64,000 nt of DNA, taken from NCBI GenBank assembly GCA_947650365.1, contig CANTAL010000026.1:62001-126000 (forward strand). Direction: 5' to 3'. Below are positions 42,845 to 53,528 of the stretch, piece by piece. The DNA is from Chamaelirium japonicum. Lineage: Eukaryota; Streptophyta; Magnoliopsida; Liliales; Melanthiaceae. Every line of letters begins with the position of its first letter. Within the stretch, counting starts at the first letter, position 1. The notes beneath the pieces are model-generated. The model made no database searches, was not told the DNA's origin, and saw nothing but the letters and a program-made list of their open reading frames with translations. The position numbers were made by a program, and so were the translations under genes.

Positions 42845-43870
42845 ATGAGTTAGAATGGATCATACGAATGAATTAGAATGGATCGTAAGAATGAATTAGA
42901 ATGGATTGTGCGAATGAATTAGAATGGATCGTATGAATGAATAAGAATGGATCGTACGAATGAATTAGAATGGATCGTGTGAATGAATTTGAATGGATCG
43001 TATGAATGAATTAGAATGGATCGTACGAATGAATTAGAATGGATACATTCGTGCGAATGAATTAGAATGGATCGTAGGAAAGAATTAGAATGGATCTTAC
43101 GAATGAATTAGAATGGTTACATTCGTGCAAATGAATTAGAATGGATCGTACGTAGGAATGAATTAGAATGGATTGTACGAATGAATTAGAATGGATCGTA
43201 CGAATGGATTAGATTGGATCGTGTGAATGAATTAGAATGGATCGAAAAAATAAATTAGAATGGATCGTACGAATGAATTAAAATGGATACATTTGTGCGA
43301 ATGAATTAGAATGGATCATATGATCTAATTAGAATGGATCGTACGAATGAATTAGAATGGATCGTATGAATGAATAAGAATGGATCGTACGAATGAATTA
43401 GAATAGATCTTGCGAATGATTTAGAATGGATACATTCGTGCGAATGGATTAGATTGCATCGTACGAATGAATTTAAATGCATTCCAATTCATTCGTATGA
43501 TCTAATTCTAATTCATTCGTGCGATCCATTCTAATTCATTCGTACGATCCATTCTAATTCATTTGCATGATCCATTCTAATTCATTCGTCCGATCCATTC
43601 TAAATCATTCGCACGATCCATTCTAATTCATTCGTACGATCCATTCTAATTCATTCGCACGAATGTATCCATTCTAATGCATTTGTACGATTCATTCTAA
43701 TTCATTCGCACGATCCATTCTAATTCATTCGTACGATCCATTCTAATTCATTCGCACGAATGTAACCATTCTAATTCATTCGTACGATCCATTCTAATTC
43801 ATTCGTATGATTCATTCTAATTCATTCACACGATCCATTCTAATTCATTCGTACGATCCATTCTTATTCA
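42510..43870. repeat. 8.2-kb-spaced duplication, first copy
   Basis: Same order as 50.73-52.09 kb, with nearly constant offset: 42553/50771 (CGTACTCTAA, 8218), 42841/51059 (TAAAATGAGT, 8218), 43441/51656 (8215). Confidence 0.88.
42845..43479 (-). repeat. Satellite block 42
   Basis: The '-' run matching 51063-51694, including the extra CGTAGG dimer near 43151. It exits at ATGCAT (43477-43482). Confidence 0.88.
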
Positions 43871-44493
43871 TTCAAACGATCCATTCTAATTCATTCGTAC
43901 GATCCATTCTAATTCATTCGCACGATCCATTCTAATTCATTCGTACGATCCATTCTAATTCATTCGCACGAATGGATTCATTCTAATGCATTCGTACGAT
44001 TCATTCTAATTCATTCGCACGATCCATTCTAATTCATTCGTACGATCCATTCTTATTCATTCATACGATCCATTCTAATTCGTTCGTACGATCCATTCTA
44101 ATTCGTTCGTACGATCCATTCTAATTCGTTCGTATGATCCATTCTAATTCGTTCGTATGATCCATTCTTATTCATTCGCACGATCCATTCTAATTCATTC
44201 GCACTATCCATTCAAATTTATTCGTTCAAATATATCCATTCTAATTCATTCGTACGATCCATTCTAATTCATTCGCACGATCTATTCTAATTCATTCGAT
44301 CGAATATATCCATTCTAATTCATTCGTACAATCCAGTCTAATTCATTCGCACGATCCATTCTAATTCATTCGTACGATCCATTCTAATCCATTCGTCCGA
44401 TCCATTCTAATTCATTCGCACCAATGTATCCATTCTAATTCATTCGCACAATCCATTCTAATTCATTCACACGATCCATTCTAATTCAGTCGT
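43480..44493 (+). repeat. Satellite block 43
   Basis: The '+' run. It matches 51.70-52.09 kb for about 390 bp and then differs. GTTCG monomers cluster near 44.08-44.16 kb. It exits at CGTATGAAAG. Confidence 0.87.
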
Positions 44494-44779
44494 ATGAAAG
44501 AATTAGAATGGATCGTGTGAATGAATTAGAATGGATACATTCATGCCAATAAATTAGAATGGATCATACGAATGAATTAGACTGGATCGTACGAATAAAT
44601 TAGAATGGATACATTCATGCAAATGAATTAGAATGGATTGTACGAATGAATTAGAATGGATCGTATGAATGAATAAGAATGGATCGTACGAATGAATTAG
44701 AATGGATCGTGCGAATGAATTAGAATGAATCGTACGAATGCATTTGAATGGATCGTACGAATGAATTAGAATGAATCGT
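44494..44779 (-). repeat. Satellite block 44
   Basis: The '-' part of the first unit of a 480-503-bp tandem pair. It exits at CGTACG. Confidence 0.87.
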
Positions 44780-44973
44780 ACGATCCATTCAAATTCATTC
44801 GTCCGATCCATTCTAATTCATTCGCACGAATGTATCCATTCTAATTCATTCGTCCGATCCATTCTAATTCATTCGTTCGATCCATTCTAATTCATTCACA
44901 CGAATGTATCCATTCTAATTCATTCGTACAATCCATTCTAATTCATTCGCACGATCCATTCTAATTCAGTCGT
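44780..44973 (+). repeat. Satellite block 45
   Basis: The '+' run opening with CGTCCG and closing with CAGTCGTATGAAAG, as block 43 does 480 bp earlier. Confidence 0.87.
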
Positions 44974-45392
44974 ATGAAAGAATTAGAATGGATCGTGCGA
45001 ATGAATTAGAATGGATCGTGCGAATGAATTAGAATGGATACATTCGTGCGAATGAACTAGAATGGATCGTACGAATGAATTAGACTGGATCGTACGAATA
45101 AATTAGAATGGATACATTCATGCAAATGAATTAGAATGGATCGTACGAATGAATTAGAATGGATCATACGAATGAATTAGAATGGATCGTACGAATGAAT
45201 TAGAATGGATCATAGGAATGAATTAGAATGGATCGGACGAATGAATTAGAATGGATCGTGCGAATGGATCGTACGAATGAATTAGAATGGATCATATGAA
45301 TGAATTAGAATGGATCGTGCGAATGAATTAGAATGAATCGCACGAATGAATTAGAATGGATTGTACGAATGAATTAGAATGGATACATTCGT
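44974..45392 (-). repeat. Satellite block 46
   Basis: The '-' part of the second unit of the 480-503-bp pair. It exits at CGTACG. Confidence 0.87.
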
Positions 45393-45537
45393 ACGATTCA
45401 TTCTAATTCAATCGTATGATCCGTTCTTATTCATTTGTACGATCTATTCAAATTCATTCGCATGATCCATTCTAATTCATTCGTACGATCCATTCTAATT
45501 CATTCTCACGAATGTAACCTTTCTAATTCATTTGTAT
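45393..45537 (+). repeat. Satellite block 47
   Basis: A six-monomer '+' run ending in a CTCACGAATGTAACCTTTC unit and a TTTGTATGG/ATCATACG join. Confidence 0.86.
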
Positions 45538-45660
45538 GGATCATACGAATGAATTAGAATGGATCGTACGAATGAATTAGAATGGATCATGCAAATGAAT
45601 TAGAATGGATCGTGCGAATGAATTAGAATGGATCGTACAAATGAATTAGAATGGATCGTA
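45538..45660 (-). repeat. Satellite block 48
   Basis: A five-monomer '-' run. It exits at an imperfect CGTAAG flip. Confidence 0.86.
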
Positions 45661-46497
45661 AGATTCATTCTAATTCATTCGTACGATCCATTATGATGCA
45701 TTCGTACGATTCATTCCAATTCATTCGCACGATCCATTCTAATTCATTCGTATGATCCATTCTAATTTATTTGCACGAATATACAATCCATTCTAATTTA
45801 TTCGCAAGAATGTATCCATTCTAATTCATTCGTACAATCCTTTCTAATTTATTCGTATAATCCATTCTAATTCATTCACACGAATGTATCCATTCTAATC
45901 CATTCGTACGATCCATTCTAATTCATTCGTATGATCCATTCTAATTCATTCCTACGATCTATTCTAATTCATTCTCACAAATGTAACCTTTCTAATTCAT
46001 TTGTACAATCCATTCTAATTCATTCGTACGATCCATTCTAATCCATTCATACGATCCATTCTAATTCATTCGTACGATCCATTCTAATTCATTCGTATGA
46101 TCCATTCTAATTCATTCCTACGATCTATTCTAATTCATTCGCACAATTGTATACATTCTAATTCATTCGTATGATCCATTCTAATTCATTCGCACGAATG
46201 TATCCATTCTACTTCATTCGTACGCTCCATTCTAATTCATTCGTACGCTCCATTCTTATTCATCGCACAAATTTATCCATTCTAATTTATTCGTATGATC
46301 CATTCTAATTCATTCGCACGATCGATTCTAATTCATTCGTATGATCCATTCTAATTCATTCGTACGAACATTGTAATTCATTCTAATTCATTCGTACGAT
46401 CCATTCTAATCCATTCTATTTCTTTCGTACGATCCATTCTAATTCATTCGCACGATCTATTCTAATTCATTCGTATAATCCATTCTAATTCATTCGT
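45661..46497 (+). repeat. Satellite block 49
   Basis: The '+' run containing the doubled TACGCTCC variant (46221-46250) otherwise seen only near 2731. It also holds worn monomers near 46.36-46.42 kb. It exits in the hairpin at 46478-46517. Confidence 0.87.
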
Positions 46498-46517
46498 GCG
46501 AATGAATTAGAATGGAT
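46478..46517. repeat. 19-bp-arm hairpin at a strand switch
   Basis: Left arm ATCCATTCTAATTCATTCG, spacer TG, right arm its exact reverse complement (46499-46517). Confidence 0.92.
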
Positions 46518-47983
46518 CGTACGAATGAATTAGAATGGATCGTGCGAATGAATTAGAATGGATCATACGAATGAATTAGAATGGATATATTTGTGCGAAT
46601 GAATTAGAATAGATCATAAGAATGAATTAGATGGATCATACGATTGAATTAGAATGGATCGTGCGAATGGATTAGAATGGATCGTACGAATGGATTAGAA
46701 TGGATCGTACAAATGAATTAGAAAGGTTACATTTGTGAGAATGAATTAGAATAGATTATAGAAATGAATTAGAATGGATCATACGAATGAATTAGAATGG
46801 ATCGTACGAACGAATTAGAATGGATCGCACGAACGAATTAGAATGGATCATATGAACGAATTAGAATGGATCGTACGAATGAATTAGAATGGATACATTA
46901 GAGCGAATGACTTAGAATGGATCGTACGAATGAATTAGAATGGATCCACCGAATGAGTTAGAATGGATCATACGAATGAATTAGAATGGATCGAAGAATG
47001 AATTAGAATGGATTGTGCGAATGAATTAGAATGGATCGTATGAATGAATTAGAATGGATACATTCGTGCGAATGAATTAGATTGGATCGTAGGAATGAAT
47101 TAGAATGGATCCTACGAATGAATTAGAATGGATACATTCGAGCGAATGAATTAGAATAGATCGTAGGAATGAATTAGAATGGATCATACGAATGAATTAG
47201 AATAGATCGTAGGAATGAACTAGAATGGATCGTACGAATGAATTAGAATGGATCGTAGGATTGATTTAGAATGGATCGTACGAACGAATTAGAATGGATC
47301 GTACGAACGAATTATAATGGATCGTATGAATGAATTAGAATCGATCGTACGAATGAATTAGAATGGATCGTATGAACGAATTAGAATGGATCGTACGAAT
47401 GAATTAGAATGGTTACATTCGTGCGAATGAATTAGAATGGATCGTACGAATGGATTATAGTGGATCGTAGGAATGGATTAGTTGGATCGTACGAATGAAT
47501 TAGAATGGATCGTACAAATGAATTAGAATGGTTACATTTGTGAGAATGAATTAGAATGGATCGTACGAATGGATTAGAATGGATCGTACGAATGGATTAG
47601 AATGGATCGTACGAATGAATTAGAATGGTTCATACAAATGAATTAGCAAGGTTACATTCATGAGAATGAATTAGAATGGATCGTACGAATGAATTAGAAT
47701 GGATACATTTGTGCGAATGAATTAGAATGGATCGTATATTCGTGCAAATAAATTAGAATGGATCGTACAAATGAATTAGAATGGATCCACCGAATGAGTT
47801 AGAATGGATCATACGAATGAATTATAATGGATCGTACGAATGAATTAGAATGGATCGTATGAATGAATACGAATGGATCGTGCGAATGAATTAGAATTGA
47901 TCGTACGAATGAATTAGAATGGATCGTGCGAATGAATTAGAAACATTCGTGCGAATGAATTAGAATGAATTAGATTGCATCGT
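46498..47983 (-). repeat. Satellite block 50
   Basis: The '-' run with GGATCCACCGAATG near 46943 and 47784 and the GATCGTATATTCGTGC fragment near 47727. It exits at CGTACG. Confidence 0.87.
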
Positions 47984-48070
47984 ACGATCCATTCTAATCC
48001 ATTCGTACGATCCATTCTTATTCATTCATACGATCCATTCTAATTCATTCGCACAATCCATTCTAATTCA
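47984..48070 (+). repeat. Satellite block 51
   Basis: A four-monomer '+' run. It exits by CTAATTCATTAGAATGG. Confidence 0.86.
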
Positions 48071-48674
48071 TTAGAATGGATCGTACGAATGAATTAGAAT
48101 GGAAATATTCGAGCGAATGAATTAGAATGGATTGTACGAATGAATTAGAATGGATCATAGGAATGAATTAGAATGGATCGTGCAAATGAATTAGAATGGA
48201 AACATTCGTGCGAATGAATTAGAATGGATCGTAGGAATGTATTAGAATGGATTGTACGAATGAATTAGAATGGTTACATTCGTGCAAATGAATTAGAATG
48301 GATCGTACGTAGGAATGAATTAGAATGGATCGTACGAATGAATTAGAATGGATCGTACAAATGGATTAGAATGGATCGTACGAATGGATTAGAATGGATC
48401 GTACGAATTAGAATGGATCGTATGAATGAATTAAAATGGATACATTTGTGCGAATGAATTAGAATGGATCGTGCGAATTAATTAGAATGGATCGTACGAA
48501 TGAATTATAATGGATCGTATGAATGAATAAGAATGGATCGTACGAATGAATTAGAATGGATCGTGCGAATGAATTAGAATGGATTGTACGAATGAATTAG
48601 AATGGATCGTGCGAATGAATTAGAATGGATCGTACGAATGAATTAGAATGGATCCACCGAATGAGTTAGAACGT
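48071..48674 (-). repeat. Satellite block 52
   Basis: The '-' run with the reversed CTATG/TTGCACG phrase (48.1-48.3 kb) and GGATCCACCGAATG near the exit. It exits at ACGTACG. Confidence 0.87.
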
Positions 48675-49436
48675 ACGATCCATTCAAATTCATTCCTTCG
48701 ATCCATTCTAATTCATTCGCACGAATGTATCCATTCTAATTCACTTGCACGATCCATTCTAATTCATTCCTATGATCCATTCTAATTCATTCGTACGATC
48801 CATTCTAATTCATTCGCACGAATATATCCATTCTAATTCATTCGTACGATCCATTCAAATTCATTCGTATGATCCATTCTAATTTATTCGCACGAATGTA
48901 TCCATTCTAATTCATTTGCACGATCCATTCTAATTCATTCGCACGATCCATTCTAATTCATTCGTATGATCCATTCTAATCCATTCGTACGATCTATTCT
49001 AATCCATTCGTACGATCCATTCTAATTCATTCGTACGATCCATTCTAATTCATTCGTACGATCCATTCTATTTCATTCGCACTATCCATTCTAATTCATT
49101 CGTACGATCAATTCTAATTCAAACGTATGATCCATTCTAATTCATTTGTATGATTCATTCTTATTCATTCGTACGATCCATTCTAATCCATTCGTACGAT
49201 CCATTCTAATCCATTCGTACGATCCATTCTAATCCATTCGTACGATCCATTCTAATTCATTCGCACTATCTATTCTAATTCATTCGTATGATCCATTCTA
49301 GTTCATTCGTACGATCCATTCTAATTCATTTGCACGATCCATTCGAATTCATTCATATGATCCATTCTAATTCATTCGTACGATCCATTCAAATTCATTC
49401 TCACGATTGTAACCTTTCTAATTCATTTGTATGATC
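48675..49436 (+). repeat. Satellite block 53, interrupted by LTR
   Basis: The '+' run into which the retrotransposon inserted. The last full unit before the element is a CTCACGATTGTAACCTTTC 28-bp unit, followed by a TTTGTATGATC monomer cut after its first five bases. Confidence 0.92.
49432..49436. repeat. Target-site duplication, left copy
   Basis: TGATC directly before the TG of the LTR. It is part of the satellite monomer reading TTTGTATGATCC, and is identical to the copy at 50391-50395. Confidence 0.93.
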
Positions 49437-49620
49437 TGTTTGGGGGAATTTTTTGCTGGTCCGTGCGGGCTGCTTGCAAGACAAAGAAAAAGCGTAAGAA
49501 CGGCTGGCTCCCTTAGGAGCGCAGACCCTCTGACGCTCAAGTCTGTCTTAGGTGCACAATCGCGATCTATAGTGGATGAAAGTGGTAGGGAAAAGGGTTT
49601 CGAACCTGTACTCTGGAGCC

Positions 49621-49799
49621 TGGGGGTGAGCATTTATAGACATTGGCGACCTACCGCGGCCCGACACGTGGAGATTCTTTCCAGAGCCTTGTAGACCTCC
49701 ACGTTCTGGCCCGCGTGGGTCTCTGACAGTCCTTGGAACTCGCGCCCCTGACATTCTTTGTCGTCAAGCATGCCAGGCGGTTTGAGTGGGGGTGAGCAT
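49621..49799. repeat. 13-bp direct repeat pair in LTR
   Basis: TGGGGGTGAGCAT occurs at 49621-49633 and again at 49787-49799, 166 bp apart. It may be a remnant of an internal duplication in the LTR; no function is evident. Confidence 0.8.
49632..49638 (-). promoter_or_regulatory. TATA-like box in LTR (minus strand)
   Basis: The minus strand reads CTATAAATG, a good match to a plant TATA box. In that direction about 750 bp of LTR lie upstream (U3, including the minisatellite) and about 195 bp downstream (R-U5), which is plausible for an LTR. No convincing TATA box was seen on the plus strand, and no canonical AATAAA on either strand. The call rests on a short motif. Confidence 0.35.
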
Positions 49800-49965
49800 C
49801 TTTCTTGTTGCTGCCAGGTGGTTATTCTGGAATGTTCAAGTCTGGGCGGTCTCAAACTGACTAGGGCGGGCTTCAATAGATGTTTGTCCTCGTAGCTTCT
49901 GTGGGATTTCGATACCTGGCAGCCCTTCATGCTGCCCTATTGTGGGCGACCTCAGGTGGGAAGCC

Positions 49966-49981
49966 AGGGCGAGCTCGCCCT
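49966..49981. repeat. 16-bp perfect palindrome in LTR
   Basis: AGGGCGAGCTCGCCCT reads the same on both strands and shares the GGCGAGCTC core of the nearby 22-bp minisatellite, so it may be an inverted relic of that repeat. Confidence 0.85.
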
Positions 49982-50187
49982 CCGTTGCTCCGCCTTCACT
50001 TCCACATCTTTCAAGAGTCGGACCTCGCAGGAGCGACCTCTTCGATAAATGGGGCAGTCTTGGCGAGCTGGGGCGAGCTCCGGGGTGGTTTTGGGTGAGC
50101 TCCTGACTGAGCTTGGGACGTCTGCGGTGCCGGTGTGTTTGTTCGCATGACGGTCTAACTCCCGCTGCCACTGCAAGCGAATTCTCG

Positions 50188-50283
50188 TGCGAGCTTGGCG
50201 AGCTCTTGAGCGAGCTTGGGCGAGGTCCTGAGCGAGCTTGGGCGAGCTCCTGAGCAAGCTTGGGTGAGCTCCTGAGCGAGCTC
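50188..50283. repeat. 22-bp minisatellite inside the LTR
   Basis: Units start GAGCGAGCTTGGG and close CGAGCTCCT. Full 22-bp units lie at 50208-50229, 50230-50251 and 50252-50273. A 20-bp variant lies before them and a 10-bp stub (GAGCGAGCTC) after. Weaker related stretches lie at about 50063-50115 and 50355-50375, so an older, degraded array probably spans much of the last 330 bp. Tandem repeats of this kind are common in LTR U3 regions. Confidence 0.9.
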
Positions 50284-50390
50284 TTTGCCTAGGGCCCCTT
50301 CAGCCCAATGTTGATCTCGCTCCCTGTCAAGATGATTTGGTGAGCACGGTGGGGGGCGAACTCCTGGGCGAGTTTCAGCTACCCCCAACA

Positions 50391-50395
50391 TGATC
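50391..50395. repeat. Target-site duplication, right copy
   Basis: TGATC directly after the terminal CA of the LTR, followed by CATTCTAATTC, the expected continuation of the interrupted monomer. A 5-bp duplication is typical of LTR-retrotransposon integrase. Confidence 0.93.
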
Positions 50396-51062
50396 CATTC
50401 TAATTCATTCATACGATCCATTCTAATCCATTCGTACGATCCATTCTAATCCATTCGTACGATCCATTCTAATTCATTCTCACAAATGTAACCTTTCTAA
50501 TTCATTTGTACGATCCATTCTAATCCATTCGTACGATCCATTCTAATCCATTCGTACGATCCATTCTAATCCATTCGTACGATCCATTCTAATTCATTCG
50601 CACGAATGTATCCATTCTAATTCATTCGTACGATCCATTCTAATTCATTCCTACGATCCATTCAAATTCATTCGCACGAATGTATCCATTCTAATTCATT
50701 TGCACGATCCATTTCTAATTCATTCGCACGATCTATTCTAATTCATTTGTACGATCCATTCTAATTCATTCGTACTCTAATTCATTCGCACGATCCATTC
50801 TAATTCATTCATACGATCCATTCTAATTCATTCGTATGATCCATTCTAATTTATTCGTTCAAATATATCCATTCTAATTCATTCGTACGATCGATTCTAA
50901 TTCATTCGCACGATCCATTCTAATTCATTCGTACGATCCATTCTAATTCATTCGTCTGATCAATTCTAATTCATTCGCACGATCCATTCTAATTCATTTG
51001 TACGATCTATTCTAATTCATTCGTACGATCTATTCTAATTCATTCGTACGATCCATTCTAAA
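50391..51062 (+). repeat. Satellite block 54, after LTR
   Basis: The '+' run continuing block 53. From about 50.73 kb it matches 42.51 kb onward. It exits at CTAAAATGAGTTAG as block 41 does. Confidence 0.9.
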
Positions 51063-52090
51063 ATGAGTTAGAATGGATCATACGAATGAATTAGAATGGA
51101 TCGTACGAATGAATTAGAATGGATTGTGTGAATGAATTAGAATGGATCGTATGAATGAATAAGAATGGATCGTACGAATGAATTAGAATGGATCGTGCGA
51201 ATGAATTTGAATCGATCGTACGAATGAATTAGAATGGATAGTATGAATGAATAAGAATGGATACATTCGTGCGAATGAATTAGAATGGATCGTGGGAAAG
51301 AATTAGAATGGATCGTACGAATGAATTAGAATGGTTACATTCGTGCGAATGAATTAGAATGGATCGTACGTAGGAATGAATTAGAATGGATCGTACGAAT
51401 GAATTAGAATGGATCGTACGAATGGATTAGAATGGATCGTGCGAATGAATTAGAATGGATCGTATGAATAAATTAGAATGGATCGTACGAATGAATTAAA
51501 ATGGATACATTTGTGCGAATGAATTAGAATGGATCACACGATCTAATTAGAATGGATCGTACGAATGAATTAGAATGGATCGTATGAATGAATAAGAATG
51601 GATCGTAATGAATTAGAATGGATCGTGCGAATGAATTAGAATGGATACATTCGTGCGAATGGATTAGATTGGATCGTACGAATGAATTTAAATGCATTCC
51701 AATTCATTCGTATGATCTAATTCTAATTCATTCGTACGATCCATTCTAATTCATTCGTACGATCCATTGTAATTCATTCGCATGATCCATTCTAATTCAT
51801 TCGTCTGATCCATTCTAATTCATTCGCACGATCCATTCTAATTCATTCATACGATCCATTCTAATTTATTCGCACGAATGTATCCATTCTAATGCATTTG
51901 TACGATTCATTCTAATTCATTCGCACGATCCATTCTAATTCATTCGTATGATCTATTCTAATTCATTCGCACGAATGTAACCATTCTAATTCATTCGTAC
52001 GTTCCATTCTAATTCATTCGTATGATTCATTCTAATTCATTCACACGATCCATTCTAATTCATTCGTACGATCCATTCTTATTCATTCAT
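50725..52090. repeat. 8.2-kb-spaced duplication, second copy
   Basis: Partner of 42.51-43.87 kb. It begins about 335 bp after the solo LTR. No LTR trace is seen at the equivalent place near 42.2 kb, where similarity has already ended. Confidence 0.88.
51063..51694 (-). repeat. Satellite block 55
   Basis: The '-' run paired with block 42. It exits at ATGCAT (51692-51697). Confidence 0.88.
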
Positions 52091-52371
52091 ACGATCCATT
52101 CTAATTCATTTGTATCCATTCTAATTCATACGATCCATTCTAATTCACTCGCACAAATGTATCCATTTTAATTCATTCGTACGATCCATTCTAATTTATT
52201 CATACGATCCCTTTTAATTCATTCGCACGATCCATTCTAATTCATTCGTACGATCCATTCTAATTCATTCGCACACAAATGTAACCTTTCTAATTCATTT
52301 GTACGATCCATTCTAATTCATTCGTACGATCCATTCTAATCCATTCGTACGATCCATTCTAATTCATTCAT
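51695..52371 (+). repeat. Satellite block 56
   Basis: The '+' run in which one duplication pair (with 43.48-43.87 kb) gives way near 52.09-52.14 kb to the large one (with 4.43 kb onward). The joining stretch has a truncated TTTGTATCC monomer. Confidence 0.87.
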
Positions 52372-53497
52372 AGGAATGAATTAGAATGGATACATTCGTG
52401 CGAATGAATTACAATGGATACATACGAATGAATTAGAATGGATCGTACGAACATATTAGAATGGATCGTATGAACGAATTAGAATGGATCGTACGAATGA
52501 ATTAGAATGGATACATTCGAGCGAATGAATTAGAATGGATCGTACGAATGAATAATAATGTATCATAGGAATGAATTAGAATGGATCGTGCAAATGAATT
52601 AGAATGGATACATTCGTGCGAATGAATTAGAATGGATCGTAGGAATGAATTAGAATGGATCGTACGAATGGATTTGAATGGATCGTACGAATGAATTAGA
52701 ATGGATCGTACAAATGAATTAGAAAGGTTACATTTGTGAGAATGAATTAGAATGGATCGTACGAATTAATTAGAATGGATCGTACGAATGGATTAGAATG
52801 GATCGTACGAATGAATTAGAATGGATACATTCGTGCGAATGAATTAGAATGGACTGTATGAATGAATTAGAATGGATCGTACGAATGAATTAGAATGGTT
52901 ACATTCGTGTGATGAATTAGAATGGATCGTACGAATGAATTAGAATGGATACATTCGAGCGAATGAATTAGAATAGATCGTACGAATGAATTATAATGGA
53001 TCGTACAAATGAATTAGAAAGGTTACATTTGTGAGAATGAGTTAGAATGGATCGTATGAATGAATTAGAATGGATTGCATGAATGAATTAGAATGGATCA
53101 TACGAATGAATTGGAATGGATCGTAGGAATGAATTAGAATGGATACATTCATGCAAATGAATTAGAATGGATCGTACGAATGAATTAAAATGGATCATAC
53201 GAACGAATTAGAATGTATCGTGTGAATGAATTAGAATGGTTCGTACGAGTGAATTAGAATGGATCAGACAAATGAATTAGAAAGGTTACATTTGTGAGAA
53301 TGAATTAGAATGGATCGTACGAATGAATTAGAATGGATCATACAAATGAATTAGAAAGGTTACATTCGTGAGAATGAATTAGAATGGATCGTACGAATGA
53401 ATTAGAATGGATCGTACGAATGAATTAGAATGGATACATTCGAGCGAATGAATTAGAATGGATCGTACGAATGAATTAGAATGGATACATTCATGTG
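52372..53497 (-). repeat. Satellite block 57
   Basis: The '-' run paired with block 4. It exits at GTGCAC (53495-53500). Confidence 0.88.
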
Positions 53498-53528
53498 CAC
53501 AAAGGTATCCATTCTAATTCATTTGCAC
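53498..53528 (+). repeat. Satellite block 58, one-monomer flip
   Basis: The copy of the micro-inversion at 5736-5766. Confidence 0.88.

Larger units (their letters stand above)
44400..45170. repeat. 480-503-bp tandem pair
   Basis: CAGTCGTATGAAAG flips lie 480 bp apart (44494 and 44974). The AGACTGGATC marker recurs at 44579 and 45082 (503), the difference being one 23-bp monomer. Confidence 0.87.
1..49436. repeat. 23/28-bp satellite array, left part
   Basis: This is an uninterrupted tandem array of a 23-bp monomer (GATCCATTCTAATTC...ATTCGTAC) mixed with a 28-bp form in which ATGTA is inserted after GA, giving GAATGTATCC. Most changes fall at a few positions: the TAC/CAC/TAT ending, CTAATTC versus CTAATCC or CAAATTC, and GATCC versus GATCT or AATCC. 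Three 28-bp subtypes are seen: GAATGTATCC, GAATGTAACC and AATGTAACCTTTC. Monomers run in both orientations and are listed below as blocks; '+' means CCATTCTAATTC reads on the given strand. No unique sequence occurs here. The monomer lengths and palindromic joins fit the Chionographis japonica holocentromere satellite as I recall it; a centromere role is inferred. Confidence 0.97.
49437..50390. mobile_element. Solo LTR of an LTR retrotransposon (954 bp)
   Basis: This is the only non-satellite DNA in the window. It begins TGTTTGGGGG and ends CCCCCAACA, so it has the TG...CA ends of an LTR and short imperfect inverted termini (one extra T on the left). The 5 bp outside each end are identical, TGATC, and removing element plus one TGATC restores a continuous satellite monomer. 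No primer-binding site, polypurine tract, gag or pol lies beside it, because satellite resumes directly. That is the signature of a solo LTR left by LTR-LTR recombination. Base composition is visibly more GC-rich than the array. Its 3' third holds a 22-bp minisatellite. Small overlapping ORFs on both strands look like chance and none shows a known domain. The coding direction is unsure: a TATAAAT on the minus strand with about 750 bp upstream of it weakly favours minus. Superfamily (Ty1/copia or Ty3/gypsy) cannot be told from an LTR alone. Confidence 0.92.

Noticed and set aside
49590-49615. tRNA-like B box on the minus strand of the LTR (GGTTCGAAACC)
   Set aside because: It matches the Pol III B-box word, but the flanks do not pair as a T arm, there is no A box at the right distance, and no acceptor stem. 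The TG...CA ends and 5-bp duplication identify an LTR, not a SINE.
49437-50390. Full-length LTR retrotransposon or DNA transposon
   Set aside because: Satellite resumes immediately after the terminal CA with the target duplication, so there is no internal region or second LTR. The matching ends are too short and TG...CA-like for a DNA transposon.
49418-50421. Overlapping ORFs of 68-111 codons on both strands in and across the LTR
   Set aside because: Several overlap in different frames, two run over the LTR ends into satellite, and none shows a recognisable gag, protease, RT, RNase H or integrase motif. GC-rich sequence with few stops explains them.
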